The notes below the pieces were generated by a model. That model searched no databases and was not told the origin of the DNA. It saw only the letters and a list, made by a program, of their open reading frames with translations. Positions 46,036 to 55,035 of a stretch of 64,000 bases of DNA are shown one piece after another (the stretch's first letter is position 1; each line of letters starts with the position of its first letter). The DNA comes from an uncultured bacterium (GTDB taxonomy: Bacteria; Hydrogenedentota; Hydrogenedentia; Hydrogenedentales; CAILVY01), in the NCBI GenBank assembly GCA_937951485.1, contig CALEDJ010000028.1, forward strand, positions 14,547 to 78,546. The letters run 5' to 3'. Made by a program: the position numbers and the translations under genes.

Positions 46036-46065
46036 GTCGCCCCGCCTTGACCATTGCGCCGCGCG

Positions 46066-47496
46066 TCATACACGCACATCCGATTGAATATCCCTGTGGG
46101 CGGCCAGCCGCGCCAACACAGGTTCCACTTCCTGCGCCATGAACTGCGCCACCTGTTCCGGCGCCCGACCAACGAAACGCTGCACATCACAGACGCGGTC
46201 CAGGTCCTCGCGGCTCAGTCCCAGCGCCGGATCTGCGGCCAGGCGTTCCAGCAGATCATTGTCGCCACCCTCCTCCTTCACGCGGCGCGCCGCTGCGTGC
46301 GCATGCACGCGAATCACCTCGTGGAGCGCCTGACGGTCGCCGCCGCGCTTCACGCCCTCCATGATGATGTTTTCCGTCGCCATGAATGGCAATTCCGCAA
46401 GAATGTGTTTCTCGATAACCTTCGGATAGACGTTGGGATTCTCCATGATATTGAGATACAGATTCAGCACCGCATCCGCGGCAAGAAAAGCCTCCGGGAT
46501 GCTCAAGCGCCGGATGGCGGAATCGTCCAGCGTGCGCTCGAACCACTGCACTGCGCTGGTAAACTGACCGTGAAGCGGCGCGGCCATGAGGAAGCGGGCA
46601 AGCGCGCAGGCGCGCTCGCACCGCATCGGATTGCGCTTGTAGGCCATGGCCGAACTTCCAACCTGCGTTTTTTCAAACGGCTCCTCGATTTCCTTCATGT
46701 TCTGGAGCAGGCGCATGTCGGTGGCGAATTTATGAACGGATTCCCCCAGTCCCGCCAGCGTCCGCAACACATGCGTGTCCACCTTGCGGGGATAGGTCTG
46801 ACCGGTCACTGCATAAGCGCTCTCAAAACCCAGTTTTTCGGAAACCCGCTGTTCCAAGCGACGCACCTTCTCGTGGTCTCCGTCGAAGAGTTCCAGGAAT
46901 GACGCTTGCGTACCCGTCGCACCCTTCACGCCACGGCAGCGCAGCCGGTGGATTTGCGTCTCAATGTCCTCGATATCCATCAGCAAATCCTGCGCCCACA
47001 GGCAGGCGCGCTTGCCCACGGTCACCAACTGCGCCGGTTGAAAATGGGTGAATCCGAGCGTTGCGAGGTCCTTCCATCGCAGTGCAAAATCGCGCAGGCG
47101 CGCAAGCACGGCGACGGCCTTGGACAGCGCCAGTTCCAGCCCTTCGCGCATCAGGATGAGGTCCGTGTTGTCGGTGACGAAGCAACTGGTCGCCCCCAGA
47201 TGAATGATGGGGCGCGCCGCCGGCGCGACATCCGCATACGCGTGAATATGCGCCATAACATCGTGGCGCGTCTTCCGCTCGTATTCCTCCGCCTTCGCAA
47301 AATCAATGTCGTCCACATGCGCGCGCATCTGGGCCAACTGCTCATCCGTGATCGGCAGGCCGAGTTCCTGCTCCGCCTCGGCCAGCGCCACCCAGCACCG
47401 CCGCCACGTGCTGAACTTGCGCTGCGCACCCCACAGTTCAATCATCGGTTTCGTCGCGAAACGCTCGACCAGCGGGGAAACGTATCCGGTGTTCAT
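46066..47496 (-). CDS. purB: Adenylosuccinate lyase
   Basis: 476 residues. Acts twice in purine synthesis, on SAICAR and adenylosuccinate. Fumarase/aspartase signature [15 protein letters not shown]-terminal [36 protein letters not shown] with the catalytic His region, and [19 protein letters not shown]. The length and the eukaryote-like FLELFDGD segment match the longer PurB subgroup. The start is ATG 47496 with AAGGA about ten bases upstream. It follows purO directly, so the two purine genes form a unit. Confidence 0.92.
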   Translation of the reverse strand: MNTGYVSPLVERFATKPMIELWGAQRKFSTWRRCWVALAEAEQELGLPITDEQLAQMRAHVDDIDFAKAEEYERKTRHDVMAHIHAYADVAPAARPIIHLGATSCFVTDNTDLILMREGLELALSKAVAVLARLRDFALRWKDLATLGFTHFQPAQLVTVGKRACLWAQDLLMDIEDIETQIHRLRCRGVKGATGTQASFLELFDGDHEKVRRLEQRVSEKLGFESAYAVTGQTYPRKVDTHVLRTLAGLGESVHKFATDMRLLQNMKEIEEPFEKTQVGSSAMAYKRNPMRCERACALARFLMAAPLHGQFTSAVQWFERTLDDSAIRRLSIPEAFLAADAVLNLYLNIMENPNVYPKVIEKHILAELPFMATENIIMEGVKRGGDRQALHEVIRVHAHAAARRVKEEGGDNDLLERLAADPALGLSREDLDRVCDVQRFVGRAPEQVAQFMAQEVEPVLARLAAHRDIQSDVRV

Positions 47497-47521
47497 GTGA
47501 TCCGGTTCCTTGTCTGCGACG

Positions 47522-48178
47522 TCACACGCTCTGCCATTGCGCCACATCCATGATGGCCAGCGTGAAACCTTCGTCCGATGCTACGGCGGCCACCGCGGCC
47601 ACCGGATGCTTGCGCTCCGCAAAAACACCCCCGCCAAGGATGAAACGACACGCCTCTTCCGCAGTGTTTGCCGTCCAGTGTCCGGAGAAGCGCGGCTGAA
47701 TAGCGTTTTCCTCATAGGTGGCCACATACGCGAAATGACCCGGCGCCAGGGGAATGCGACGCACCTCCAGACCGTCCTCGCGCACAATCGCAAGCCAGGT
47801 CGCCCCATCCACTTTGTCCGCGACGGCGGCGATTCGCGGTGTGTTGCAGTCGTCTTTCTCATAATCCAGGGTCATCAGGGAGAGCGTGAGAGCGTCACGC
47901 GCGCCCATGCCCGCGGCCATCTTTTCCGCAATCGGGTCGGTGTGGCTGCCGTTGCTGATAACCGCTACCTCGCCGTCGCAGATTACCCGCGCGCAGTTGT
48001 AGGCGATGTAGGGGTTCTTTGCCACATCGCCTTCATGGCCTGGCTTGGGAACGATGCGCACCCTGTCTTTCTCCACAAGCGCCGTGCGATTGGGAAAGGA
48101 ACGACTGGAAACCCGATACACTGCGCACAAGCGCTCGTCAGATGTCTGCGCTACGCAGACAATACGCCCTACGTACAT
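47522..48178 (-). CDS. purO: Archaeal-type IMP cyclohydrolase
   Basis: 218 residues, complete. It closely follows the PurO family described from methanogens: [78 protein letters not shown]-type central strand and [11 protein letters not shown]. PurO closes FAICAR to IMP, the last step of the pathway, normally done in bacteria by the C-terminal/N-terminal halves of PurH. AAGGAG is seven bases before the ATG. It lies 25 bases upstream of purB on the same strand, which supports the function. Confidence 0.88.
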   Translation of the reverse strand: MYVGRIVCVAQTSDERLCAVYRVSSRSFPNRTALVEKDRVRIVPKPGHEGDVAKNPYIAYNCARVICDGEVAVISNGSHTDPIAEKMAAGMGARDALTLSLMTLDYEKDDCNTPRIAAVADKVDGATWLAIVREDGLEVRRIPLAPGHFAYVATYEENAIQPRFSGHWTANTAEEACRFILGGGVFAERKHPVAAVAAVASDEGFTLAIMDVAQWQSV

Positions 48179-48316
48179 GTGAAACTCCTTGTGTTGCATG
48201 GATTCAGGTGCGTGAGCACCCATTATACCCAATCAATAAACCCTTAGCGACATTTCCCCCTCAGCCCCGCTTGTGTTACGATAGCACCGTCACGCAATTA
48301 AAGAAGGACGACCACC

Positions 48317-48340
48317 GTGAGGCGCAAGACAAGGCTGTGA
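48317..48340 (+). CDS. Seven-codon leader ORF overlapping the kinase start
   Basis: GTG at 48317 with AAGAAGGA about seven bases upstream, encoding MRRKTRL, and a TGA at 48338-48340 that overlaps the GTG start of the kinase (GTGA). This arrangement could couple translation. Alternatively the kinase start is elsewhere and this is chance. Confidence 0.25.
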   Translation: MRRKTRL

Positions 48341-49266
48341 AACGCGAGGGGGACAAACCGGCGGTGATCGCCGGACGCTACGAGGTGGTGCGCCCGCTGG
48401 GACGCGGCGGCATGGGAAAGGTCTTTCTTGTCGAAGACAGGGAAACGGGGCGCAGGCTCGCCATGAAAATCCTGCGCGACCGCTGGCTTTACAATGACCG
48501 CGTGATCGCCCGCTTCGAACGCGAGGTCGCCGCTCTGCGCCAACTCAACCATCCCTGCATATCGAAAATCTACGATGCCCGCCGCTCCGGCGATATGCTT
48601 TTCTTCACCATGGAATATGTGGAAGGAAAAAGCGTCCACCAATGGATAAGGGACCGCGGGCGCATCGGCCTTGGGTCAACGGTGCGCGTGCTCTGCCTCG
48701 TAGCGCACGCCCTTGAACACGCCCACCGCATCACCATCCACCGCGACATCTCCCCCGACAACATCATGGTGCTCAAGGACGGCTCCGTCCGCGTGCTCGA
48801 CTTCGGCCTGGCCAAACTCCGCGACGCCAACCAGGCGCTGACGATGATCGGCGTCAACATGGGAAAGGTCCAATACAGCGCCCCGGAACAGCGCGTCAAT
48901 GCCGCCACTGTGGACCATCGCGCCGACATCTATTCGCTTGGCGTGATGTTTTTTGAAATGCTGACCGGGCAATTGCCGGACGGAAAAACCAAAATTGCCG
49001 ACATATGCCCGGAACTGCCCCGCGAATGCGACGCATTCGCGCAAAAAGCGATGGCCGAAAAGCCGGAAGACCGCTTCGCGGATGCCGGCGAATTCCACAG
49101 GTCGCTGCTTGAATTGTATCAGCGCCACGAAGCGGAAAAGGCGCGGCAGGCGGCGCGGCAATCACGTTTTCCATGGAACATGTTCGCGCGATTTCAATCC
49201 GTCTGGAATCGCCTTCGGCGAACGCCTCCCGCTTCCAGGCAGCCGGAAAACCGCGAGTCCATGTGA
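48337..49266 (+). CDS. PknB-type serine/threonine protein kinase
   Basis: About 309 residues. Kinase subdomains: glycine loop PLGRGGMGKVFLV, Lys44 (LAMKIL), helix-C Glu63, catalytic loop HRDISPDN with Asp137 and Asn142, DFG at 155-157, and APEQ in the activation segment end. Ser replaces the usual Lys in HRDxKPxN, as in many bacterial kinases. No membrane helix and no sensor domain; a short basic C-terminus. The frame is open far upstream, antisense to purO, but GTG 48337 gives a normal N-terminus. Divergent from purO. Confidence 0.85.
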   Translation: MKREGDKPAVIAGRYEVVRPLGRGGMGKVFLVEDRETGRRLAMKILRDRWLYNDRVIARFEREVAALRQLNHPCISKIYDARRSGDMLFFTMEYVEGKSVHQWIRDRGRIGLGSTVRVLCLVAHALEHAHRITIHRDISPDNIMVLKDGSVRVLDFGLAKLRDANQALTMIGVNMGKVQYSAPEQRVNAATVDHRADIYSLGVMFFEMLTGQLPDGKTKIADICPELPRECDAFAQKAMAEKPEDRFADAGEFHRSLLELYQRHEAEKARQAARQSRFPWNMFARFQSVWNRLRRTPPASRQPENRESM

Positions 49267-49283
49267 CGCCGTCAGGGCCGACT

Positions 49284-50276
49284 TCAAAGCGCTTCGGGAT
49301 TGACGCAGTTGGGGGGAACTTCTCCGCGCAGGCGCGCCACGATATTGCGCGCAGCGATCTCCGCCATCCTCGATCGGGTTTCCAATGACGCGCTTCCCAG
49401 ATGCGGGATCAGCACGGCATTCTGGCACGCCGGCAAATCAGGGTGAATGTTCGGCTCATCCTCGTAGACATCCAGCCCGGCGGCGAAAATCGCCCCATCC
49501 TGCAATGCGCGCGCCAGCGCCGCCTCGTCCACCACCGGTCCTCGCGACGTATTCACAAGCACGGCGGTTGGCTTCATCGCGTCGAATTCCGCCTTGCCGA
49601 ATGCATGACGGGTTTCCGGCAACAATGGGCAATGAATCGAGATGAAGTCCGACTCCCGCAGCAGCGTCGGCTTGTCCACATAGGTCGCGCGCAGCGCCGC
49701 CTCCTGTTCCGGCGGCATGGGGGAGACGTCGTGATAGATAACCCGCATATCGAATCCGGCGGCACGCCGCGCCATGGCCTGGCCGATGCGTCCCATGCCG
49801 AAGATGCCCAGCGTCTTGCCGTGCACGTCCATACCCAGCAGCATCATGGGCCCCCAGCCGGCCCACTGCCCCGCGCGCAACAGGCGCTCGCCCTCGCCCA
49901 GCCGCCGCGCCGCGGCCATCATCAGCGCCCAGGCGCAGTCCGCTGTGGTTTCCGTCAGTACACCCGGCGTATTGCTCACCGCTATCCTCCGTCGGGTTGC
50001 CGCATCCACATCCACATTATTGTACCCCACCGCCATGTTGGCGACGATCTTGAGGCCCGGTCCGGCGGCATCCATGACCTCCGCGTCAATCACATCCGTA
50101 AGAATCGCCAACAGCGCATTCGCGCCGCGCACGCCCGCCAGCAAATCCGCCCGCGCAATCGCGCCATCCTGCGGCGCGACATGCACCGACCTCCGCCCAA
50201 ATGCCTCATACAACACTTTAAGCGCCCGGTCCGGGATAATCCGGGTGACAAATATGCGCGAAGCGGACGGTTTCAT
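49284..50276 (-). CDS. D-2-hydroxyacid dehydrogenase (glyoxylate/2-ketogluconate reductase-like)
   Basis: 330 residues from ATG 50276. NAD-binding motif GIFGMGRIGQAMARRAAGFD; catalytic Arg in VNTSRGPVVDE, Glu in DVYEDEP, His in LIPHLGSAS. Substrate loop AVGYNNVDVDAATRRRIAVS and NTPGVLTETTADCAW match the GhrB/GyaR group. Probably reduces glyoxylate, hydroxypyruvate or 2-keto-gluconate. It begins two bases after the stop of the 6-phosphogluconate dehydrogenase gene and is the last of the minus-strand cluster. Confidence 0.87.
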   Translation of the reverse strand: MKPSASRIFVTRIIPDRALKVLYEAFGRRSVHVAPQDGAIARADLLAGVRGANALLAILTDVIDAEVMDAAGPGLKIVANMAVGYNNVDVDAATRRRIAVSNTPGVLTETTADCAWALMMAAARRLGEGERLLRAGQWAGWGPMMLLGMDVHGKTLGIFGMGRIGQAMARRAAGFDMRVIYHDVSPMPPEQEAALRATYVDKPTLLRESDFISIHCPLLPETRHAFGKAEFDAMKPTAVLVNTSRGPVVDEAALARALQDGAIFAAGLDVYEDEPNIHPDLPACQNAVLIPHLGSASLETRSRMAEIAARNIVARLRGEVPPNCVNPEAL

Positions 50277-50278
50277 AA

Positions 50279-51730
50279 TCAGACGACATAGGTGGATGCG
50301 GACGTGGTGCCGCCGCGTCCGGTCCAGTTCGTGTGGAAAAACTCCCCGCGCGGTTTGTCCACGCGCTCGTAGGTATGCGCGCCAAAATAATCGCGCTGCG
50401 CCTGGAGCAGGTTTGCAGGCAGGAAAGCGCTGCGGTAGCCGTCGAAGTAGGCCAGTGCGGTGCTCAATGCAGGCACCGGCACGCCGATCCGAACCGCCGT
50501 GCTGACCACCCGCCGCCATGCCTGCTGGTTCTGCGTCACCACTTCGGCGAAGAAAGGATCGAGGAGCAGGTTGGCAAGATTCGGGTCACGGTCGAACGCT
50601 TCTTTGATCTTCCCCAGAAATACCGACCGGATGATACAGCCGCCGCGCCACATCAACGCCACACCGCCGTAATTGAGATTCCAGCCGTATTCCTGCGCGG
50701 CGCTGCGCATGAGTTGAAATCCCTGGGCATAACTGACAATCTTGGAAGCGTAAAGCGCGTGCCGAAGATCATTCACGAACGACTCCTTGTCGCCGCTGAA
50801 CGCCTCAACGTCACCTTTGAGCACCTTCGACGCGGCAACGCGCTCCTCCTTCAACGCCGAGAGACACCGCGCAAATACCGCCTCGCCGATCAGCGTCAGC
50901 GGCTGTCCCTGATCCAGCGCGGCGATGGCGGTCCATTTGCCCGTGCCCTTCTGGCCGGCGGTGTCGAGGATCAAATCAAGCACATGCCGGCCTTCTTCGT
51001 CCTTGTAGCCGAGAATATCCCGCGTGATTTCGATGAGGTAGGAATCCAGTTCGCCCCGGTTCCATTCCGCGAAGACCTCGTGCATTTCCTCGTTGCTCAT
51101 GCCAAGCCCCTGCTTCATCAGGTGGTAGGTCTCACAAATCATCTGCATGTCGCCATATTCGATGCCGTTGTGCACCATCTTCACGAAATGACCCGCGCCG
51201 CCTTCGCCCACCCAGTCACAGCACGGCTCGCCCTGCGGCGTCTTCGCGCAGATTGCCTGGAAAATGTCCTTCACATGCGGCCACGCCGCCGGCGACCCCC
51301 CCGGCATCATCGAGGGGCCGAGCAGTGCGCCCTCCTCGCCGCCCGACACGCCGGTTCCGATAAACAGCATTCCCTTGCTTTCAACGTACTGTGTGCGGCG
51401 GATTGTATCCGGGAAATGCGAATTGCCGCCGTCTATGATGATGTCACCGGGAGACAGATGGGGGAGAAGCAATTCAATAAAATCATCCACCGCCTTGCCC
51501 GCCTTCACCAGCAACATCACCTTGCGCGGCGAGGTCAGATTTGCGCAGAGTTCCTCGATACTGTGGCAGCCTTTGATTTTCCTCCCTTTGCCCCGTCCGT
51601 TGACGAAGTCATCCACCTTCGACACCGTCCGGTTATAAACCGCCACGCCGAATCCCTTGCTCTCCATGTTCAGCACAAGGTTCTCGCCCATCACCGCCAA
51701 TCCAATCAAACCAATGTCCATCTTCTCCAT
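50279..51730 (-). CDS. gnd: 6-phosphogluconate dehydrogenase, decarboxylating
   Basis: 483 residues, full length. NADP site [20 protein letters not shown] and [24 protein letters not shown]; catalytic [19 protein letters not shown] with the Lys; C-terminal [18 protein letters not shown] and the final RGGTTS tail. Oxidises 6-phosphogluconate to ribulose-5-phosphate and CO2. Start at ATG 51730 with GGAGAGC upstream. No zwf or pgl is in the window, so it may serve gluconate entry rather than the oxidative shunt. Confidence 0.95.
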   Translation of the reverse strand: MEKMDIGLIGLAVMGENLVLNMESKGFGVAVYNRTVSKVDDFVNGRGKGRKIKGCHSIEELCANLTSPRKVMLLVKAGKAVDDFIELLLPHLSPGDIIIDGGNSHFPDTIRRTQYVESKGMLFIGTGVSGGEEGALLGPSMMPGGSPAAWPHVKDIFQAICAKTPQGEPCCDWVGEGGAGHFVKMVHNGIEYGDMQMICETYHLMKQGLGMSNEEMHEVFAEWNRGELDSYLIEITRDILGYKDEEGRHVLDLILDTAGQKGTGKWTAIAALDQGQPLTLIGEAVFARCLSALKEERVAASKVLKGDVEAFSGDKESFVNDLRHALYASKIVSYAQGFQLMRSAAQEYGWNLNYGGVALMWRGGCIIRSVFLGKIKEAFDRDPNLANLLLDPFFAEVVTQNQQAWRRVVSTAVRIGVPVPALSTALAYFDGYRSAFLPANLLQAQRDYFGAHTYERVDKPRGEFFHTNWTGRGGTTSASTYVV

Positions 51731-51805
51731 AATACTTGCTCTCCACTTCACTTTTTCATGCAGATTCCTTTTTCATCTCATGGAATCTATAGCCCAATTC
51801 CGAAT

Positions 51806-53095
51806 TTATTTTCTCAACGCCTGAAGCGCGTATGCCGGCAGTTTCTTCTCGGCGAAGACAGGCTTGAAACGGGCGAAACGCTGGCGTCCGTTGATGACAG
51901 GCACGCTGGCCCAGTCCTCGCCGATCAGCGGTTTCGCGTAACGGACGAAGTCGTCGGTGACGTCAATCATGTTCGGAGCGATCCACGCTTTGGGAAACGT
52001 GCGCTCGGAATTGGCGACCTTTTCCAGCGGCACTTTGTCGTAACGGACATTATAAATGGGACCAGGTTCGCGCAGGATGGTGGCCATCCAGCCATTCTCG
52101 CCGGATTGCGCGATCAGTACCGCCTTCTGGCCGACCCTGTAGGCTTCATCCAGGTCCACCACGGACGCATAGACACAGGTCATGCGCTGGTCGGTGCCGG
52201 AAACCTGACCGCGCGCGCTGCCCGGCACAGGCAGCCCCTTCTCGTTCAGCATGTTCACCACCTGCTGCGCCACAGTGGTCTTTGACGCGCTGTATTGGGC
52301 GTGGCCAAAACTGTCGCGAGTGAATCCCAGGTCACCCAGGTCGAATCCTTCGCTGACCACGATGATGCATCTCCCGTCGCGACGCAATTGGTCGGCGACG
52401 TTGTCGCACATTTCTTCGGCGGTGATACCGGCCTCCGCGAGGTAGATTTGAATCGGGCATTCGCGTTTGGGGTCGGCGAGCCGCGCCGCCGCCGGAATAT
52501 AGCCGATCTTGCGGCCCATGGCCTGCAAGACCAGCACCGGGTCGGCGGGACAAGACCCGGCGTTCTCCTCATTCGCGTTCTGCACGACGCCCATCCAGTA
52601 ACGCGCTACGCTGCCATAACCGGGGGTATGGTCAATGAGTTTGAATTCCGAATCGCCTACGTCGTTGTCAATCGTCTTGGGAATGCCGACCGCCACAAGA
52701 TCCAAGCCCTGCTCATTTGCAAGGACGCTCACTTTGTGCGCGGTGTCCATCGAATCGTTGCCGCCGTTATAAAAGAAATACCCGATGCTGTGCGCCTTCA
52801 TCACATCAACGACGCGCTGAAAATCTTCGTTCTGGTTCTTTTTCAACTTATACCGGCAGGTTCCGATGGAACCGGCGGCGGGTGTGTAGCGCAGAAGCGC
52901 GATTTCTTCCTCGTCCTGTGCGGAAAGGTTCAGCAATTCTTCCTTCAGGACGCCTTCAATCCCATGCCAGCCGGCATAAATCGTCCCGAAGGTTTCAGGA
53001 AACATCCTGCACGTGTCAATCACACCGCGCAAGGAACTGTTGATGACCGGACTTGGTCCGCCGGATTGGGCGACAATCACATTTCGAGGCGCCAT
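51806..53095 (-). CDS. 6-phosphofructokinase, PPi-dependent type by motif
   Basis: 429 residues from ATG 53095 (AAGGAG upstream). N-terminal QSGGPSPVINSSLRGVI and GWHGIEG. GGNDSMDTA at about 111 has Asp where ATP enzymes have Gly, and PKTIDND at 139 has Lys where ATP enzymes have Gly; both changes mark pyrophosphate-dependent PFKs. VLQAMGRKIGYIPAAARLA binds fructose-6-phosphate. It would act reversibly in glycolysis. It starts 4 bases from the end of the TPR gene, so co-transcribed. Confidence 0.88.
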   Translation of the reverse strand: MAPRNVIVAQSGGPSPVINSSLRGVIDTCRMFPETFGTIYAGWHGIEGVLKEELLNLSAQDEEEIALLRYTPAAGSIGTCRYKLKKNQNEDFQRVVDVMKAHSIGYFFYNGGNDSMDTAHKVSVLANEQGLDLVAVGIPKTIDNDVGDSEFKLIDHTPGYGSVARYWMGVVQNANEENAGSCPADPVLVLQAMGRKIGYIPAAARLADPKRECPIQIYLAEAGITAEEMCDNVADQLRRDGRCIIVVSEGFDLGDLGFTRDSFGHAQYSASKTTVAQQVVNMLNEKGLPVPGSARGQVSGTDQRMTCVYASVVDLDEAYRVGQKAVLIAQSGENGWMATILREPGPIYNVRYDKVPLEKVANSERTFPKAWIAPNMIDVTDDFVRYAKPLIGEDWASVPVINGRQRFARFKPVFAEKKLPAYALQALRK

Positions 53096-53099
53096 ATCA

Positions 53100-53756
53100 T
53101 TACTCCTTGATGTTTTCGACTTCTTCCGACACGGATTCATTCTCATCACGCTCGGCCACCCACCATAGAAAATAGTCGCGATCTCCCGCAAGAATGCGTT
53201 CTTTCAAGAAGCGGGCGGGCCGGTAATTGGGATACTTGGCCAGCAATGCGTTGAACGCGCTCAACCCGCCGACCTTGCCGCTCTGAAGATAAATGGCGAT
53301 GGCGCGATTCAGCGCGGTCTTCGGCGCATCAGGCGTGCGGGCGAGTTCCGCATCAAAAAAACGCACCGCATTGGCATAACTTTCCATCGCATCGGTTTCT
53401 TTGCCCATCTTTTCCAGAAAAATCCCCCGGAACAAATGCGCCATAGCAAAATTCGGCCGCACTTCAATCGCCTTATCCGCGGCCGCCAAGGCCTCCTCGT
53501 AGCGACCCAGGCGCCCCAGGATGGTGCCCTTGTTGCAATGTGCCTGTGCATAAGCGGGGTCTGCCGCCACCGCGTCTTCAATCAGTCGCAGCGCCTCCGC
53601 TTTGCGACCCGCCTGTAAAGCCTCCACAGCGTCTTTGTTCAGGCGTTCCGCATGTATCTTCGGCACATACGCATCCGTATCAGGCGCGCTTTCCTGATAA
53701 CACCCGGCAGTCAGGAGCGCAAGCGTCAAAATGCCCATGTGCAGTAATTTCAACAT
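53100..53756 (-). CDS. TPR-repeat lipoprotein
   Basis: 218 residues. Lipoprotein signal MLKLLHMGILTLALLTAGC with Cys as the acylation site. Three TPR units at about residues 45-150: AGRKAEALRLIEDAVAADPA, GRYEEALAAADKAIEVRPN, GKETDAMESYANAVRFFDAE. An acidic C-terminus follows. Probably a scaffold on the inner face of the outer membrane; partner unknown. Its presence in the middle of a metabolic cluster is odd. Confidence 0.75.
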   Translation of the reverse strand: MLKLLHMGILTLALLTAGCYQESAPDTDAYVPKIHAERLNKDAVEALQAGRKAEALRLIEDAVAADPAYAQAHCNKGTILGRLGRYEEALAAADKAIEVRPNFAMAHLFRGIFLEKMGKETDAMESYANAVRFFDAELARTPDAPKTALNRAIAIYLQSGKVGGLSAFNALLAKYPNYRPARFLKERILAGDRDYFLWWVAERDENESVSEEVENIKE

Positions 53757-53772
53757 TGCAGGTCCCACGGCG

Positions 53773-55023
53773 CTATTTCGCCAACCGGTACAAAATCTCT
53801 CCGGCATCCGGCACGAGAAGATAACCTTCGTCCTCGCGGTCCCGCCATTCATCGGGATTGACGGAATCCGGGTCGCGATATCCCAGGTTGATGGCGCGGC
53901 ATTCCGCCTCCGGAATAGACGTAGCCAGCGTCACCTGTACGCGCGGACGCTCCACGCCGTCAATGTAAGTCCCCATGCCGCGCACGTGTGTGGAATGCGC
54001 CAGAATGCCGCCGGGGATGTCGCGGAATTTGTCCATCTGCGCCGTGAAATAGTCACGCACGTGGTATCCGATTCTTTTAATCAACGCGCCATGCGTGACG
54101 CTCACCTCGCGGATGTGTTTTCCATGAATGATCAGTTCCCCGCCGTCCGCCACCACCGGCTCCAGTTTGTACATGCACTTGCCCGCCACCCAGATTTCAT
54201 CGTACATCCGCGGCGCCATGGCCAGCACGCTTCTGAACGGATGATCCTTGTAGACAATATGGATTTTCGCGGACAGGTCCGCCGCGCGGTCCCACGCCGC
54301 TTCCGGTCCGCCGAAAAAAGCCGCCTTGGTGTTTTTCCCAATGACACTGAGACAGCAGCAGTATTTTTCCACCGGGATCAGCGCCGCCGCGGCGTTCACC
54401 ACCTCGCGTACGGGCGTGTGCTTCGTGCCGTTGATCACATAGTTGGTGATCAGCGCGCCAAGCCAGTGAAACAGATTGAGAATCTCCGCGCCCGCCACGC
54501 CGGGGAAAAAATACTTGTTGCCTCCGCTGAAGCCCACTACTTCATGGGGAAACACAGGGCCGACAATGCACACGAGATCATATTCCAGTACGCGGCGGTT
54601 AATCGTCACCTCCACGGACTGTTTCATCAGGCCCCCGGAGATGCGGTCAATTTGCGCCTCAGAAAGTGTTCCGATACACGCCAGAGACGCCGGATCCTGC
54701 CAAGCGTGGTTGAATATGCCTATGTTGCGATACTTTCCCACGCGTTCTTCGGGCGTAATGCCGACCAGGCGGTTGACCATCTCGTCGGTCATCGGTGGAT
54801 GCGTGCCGAGCGCTATGAGATAGTCCATCCGCTTCACGCGCCCATGCAGTGCGTCAAACAAGGCACGGAACACGAGCGGCATGGGCATGCTGCGGGTATG
54901 ATCGGGAATGATAAACAACACCCGCCGATTTTCTGCGGGTATCGTCGCGCAGGCTTCCTGGATAAACCCGTGGAGTTCGTCGTCGCTCAAAAAACCGTCT
55001 TCGCAGATGCGCTGCATCACCAT
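53773..55023 (-). CDS. LarA-like nickel-pincer racemase/epimerase (DUF2088 family)
   Basis: 416 residues. LarA family features: IIPDHTRSMPM, ALGTHPPMTDEMVNRLVG, FPHEVVGFSGGNKYFFPGVA with the cofactor-region His and Lys, and ILAHSTHVRG. LarA enzymes epimerise 2-hydroxyacids using a nickel-pincer nucleotide; the family also contains malate and sugar-acid members. No larB, larC or larE is adjacent, so the cofactor would come from elsewhere. Starts at 55023 (ATG) or 55035 (GTG directly after the previous TGA). The position beside PdxB-like and gnd genes suggests a sugar-acid substrate. Confidence 0.8.
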   Translation of the reverse strand: MVMQRICEDGFLSDDELHGFIQEACATIPAENRRVLFIIPDHTRSMPMPLVFRALFDALHGRVKRMDYLIALGTHPPMTDEMVNRLVGITPEERVGKYRNIGIFNHAWQDPASLACIGTLSEAQIDRISGGLMKQSVEVTINRRVLEYDLVCIVGPVFPHEVVGFSGGNKYFFPGVAGAEILNLFHWLGALITNYVINGTKHTPVREVVNAAAALIPVEKYCCCLSVIGKNTKAAFFGGPEAAWDRAADLSAKIHIVYKDHPFRSVLAMAPRMYDEIWVAGKCMYKLEPVVADGGELIIHGKHIREVSVTHGALIKRIGYHVRDYFTAQMDKFRDIPGGILAHSTHVRGMGTYIDGVERPRVQVTLATSIPEAECRAINLGYRDPDSVNPDEWRDREDEGYLLVPDAGEILYRLAK

Positions 55024-55035
55024 TGAAACACCCAC

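Noticed and set aside
50333-52285. 650-codon plus-strand ORF across gnd and the PFK gene
   Set aside because: Antisense shadow spanning two well-supported minus-strand genes.
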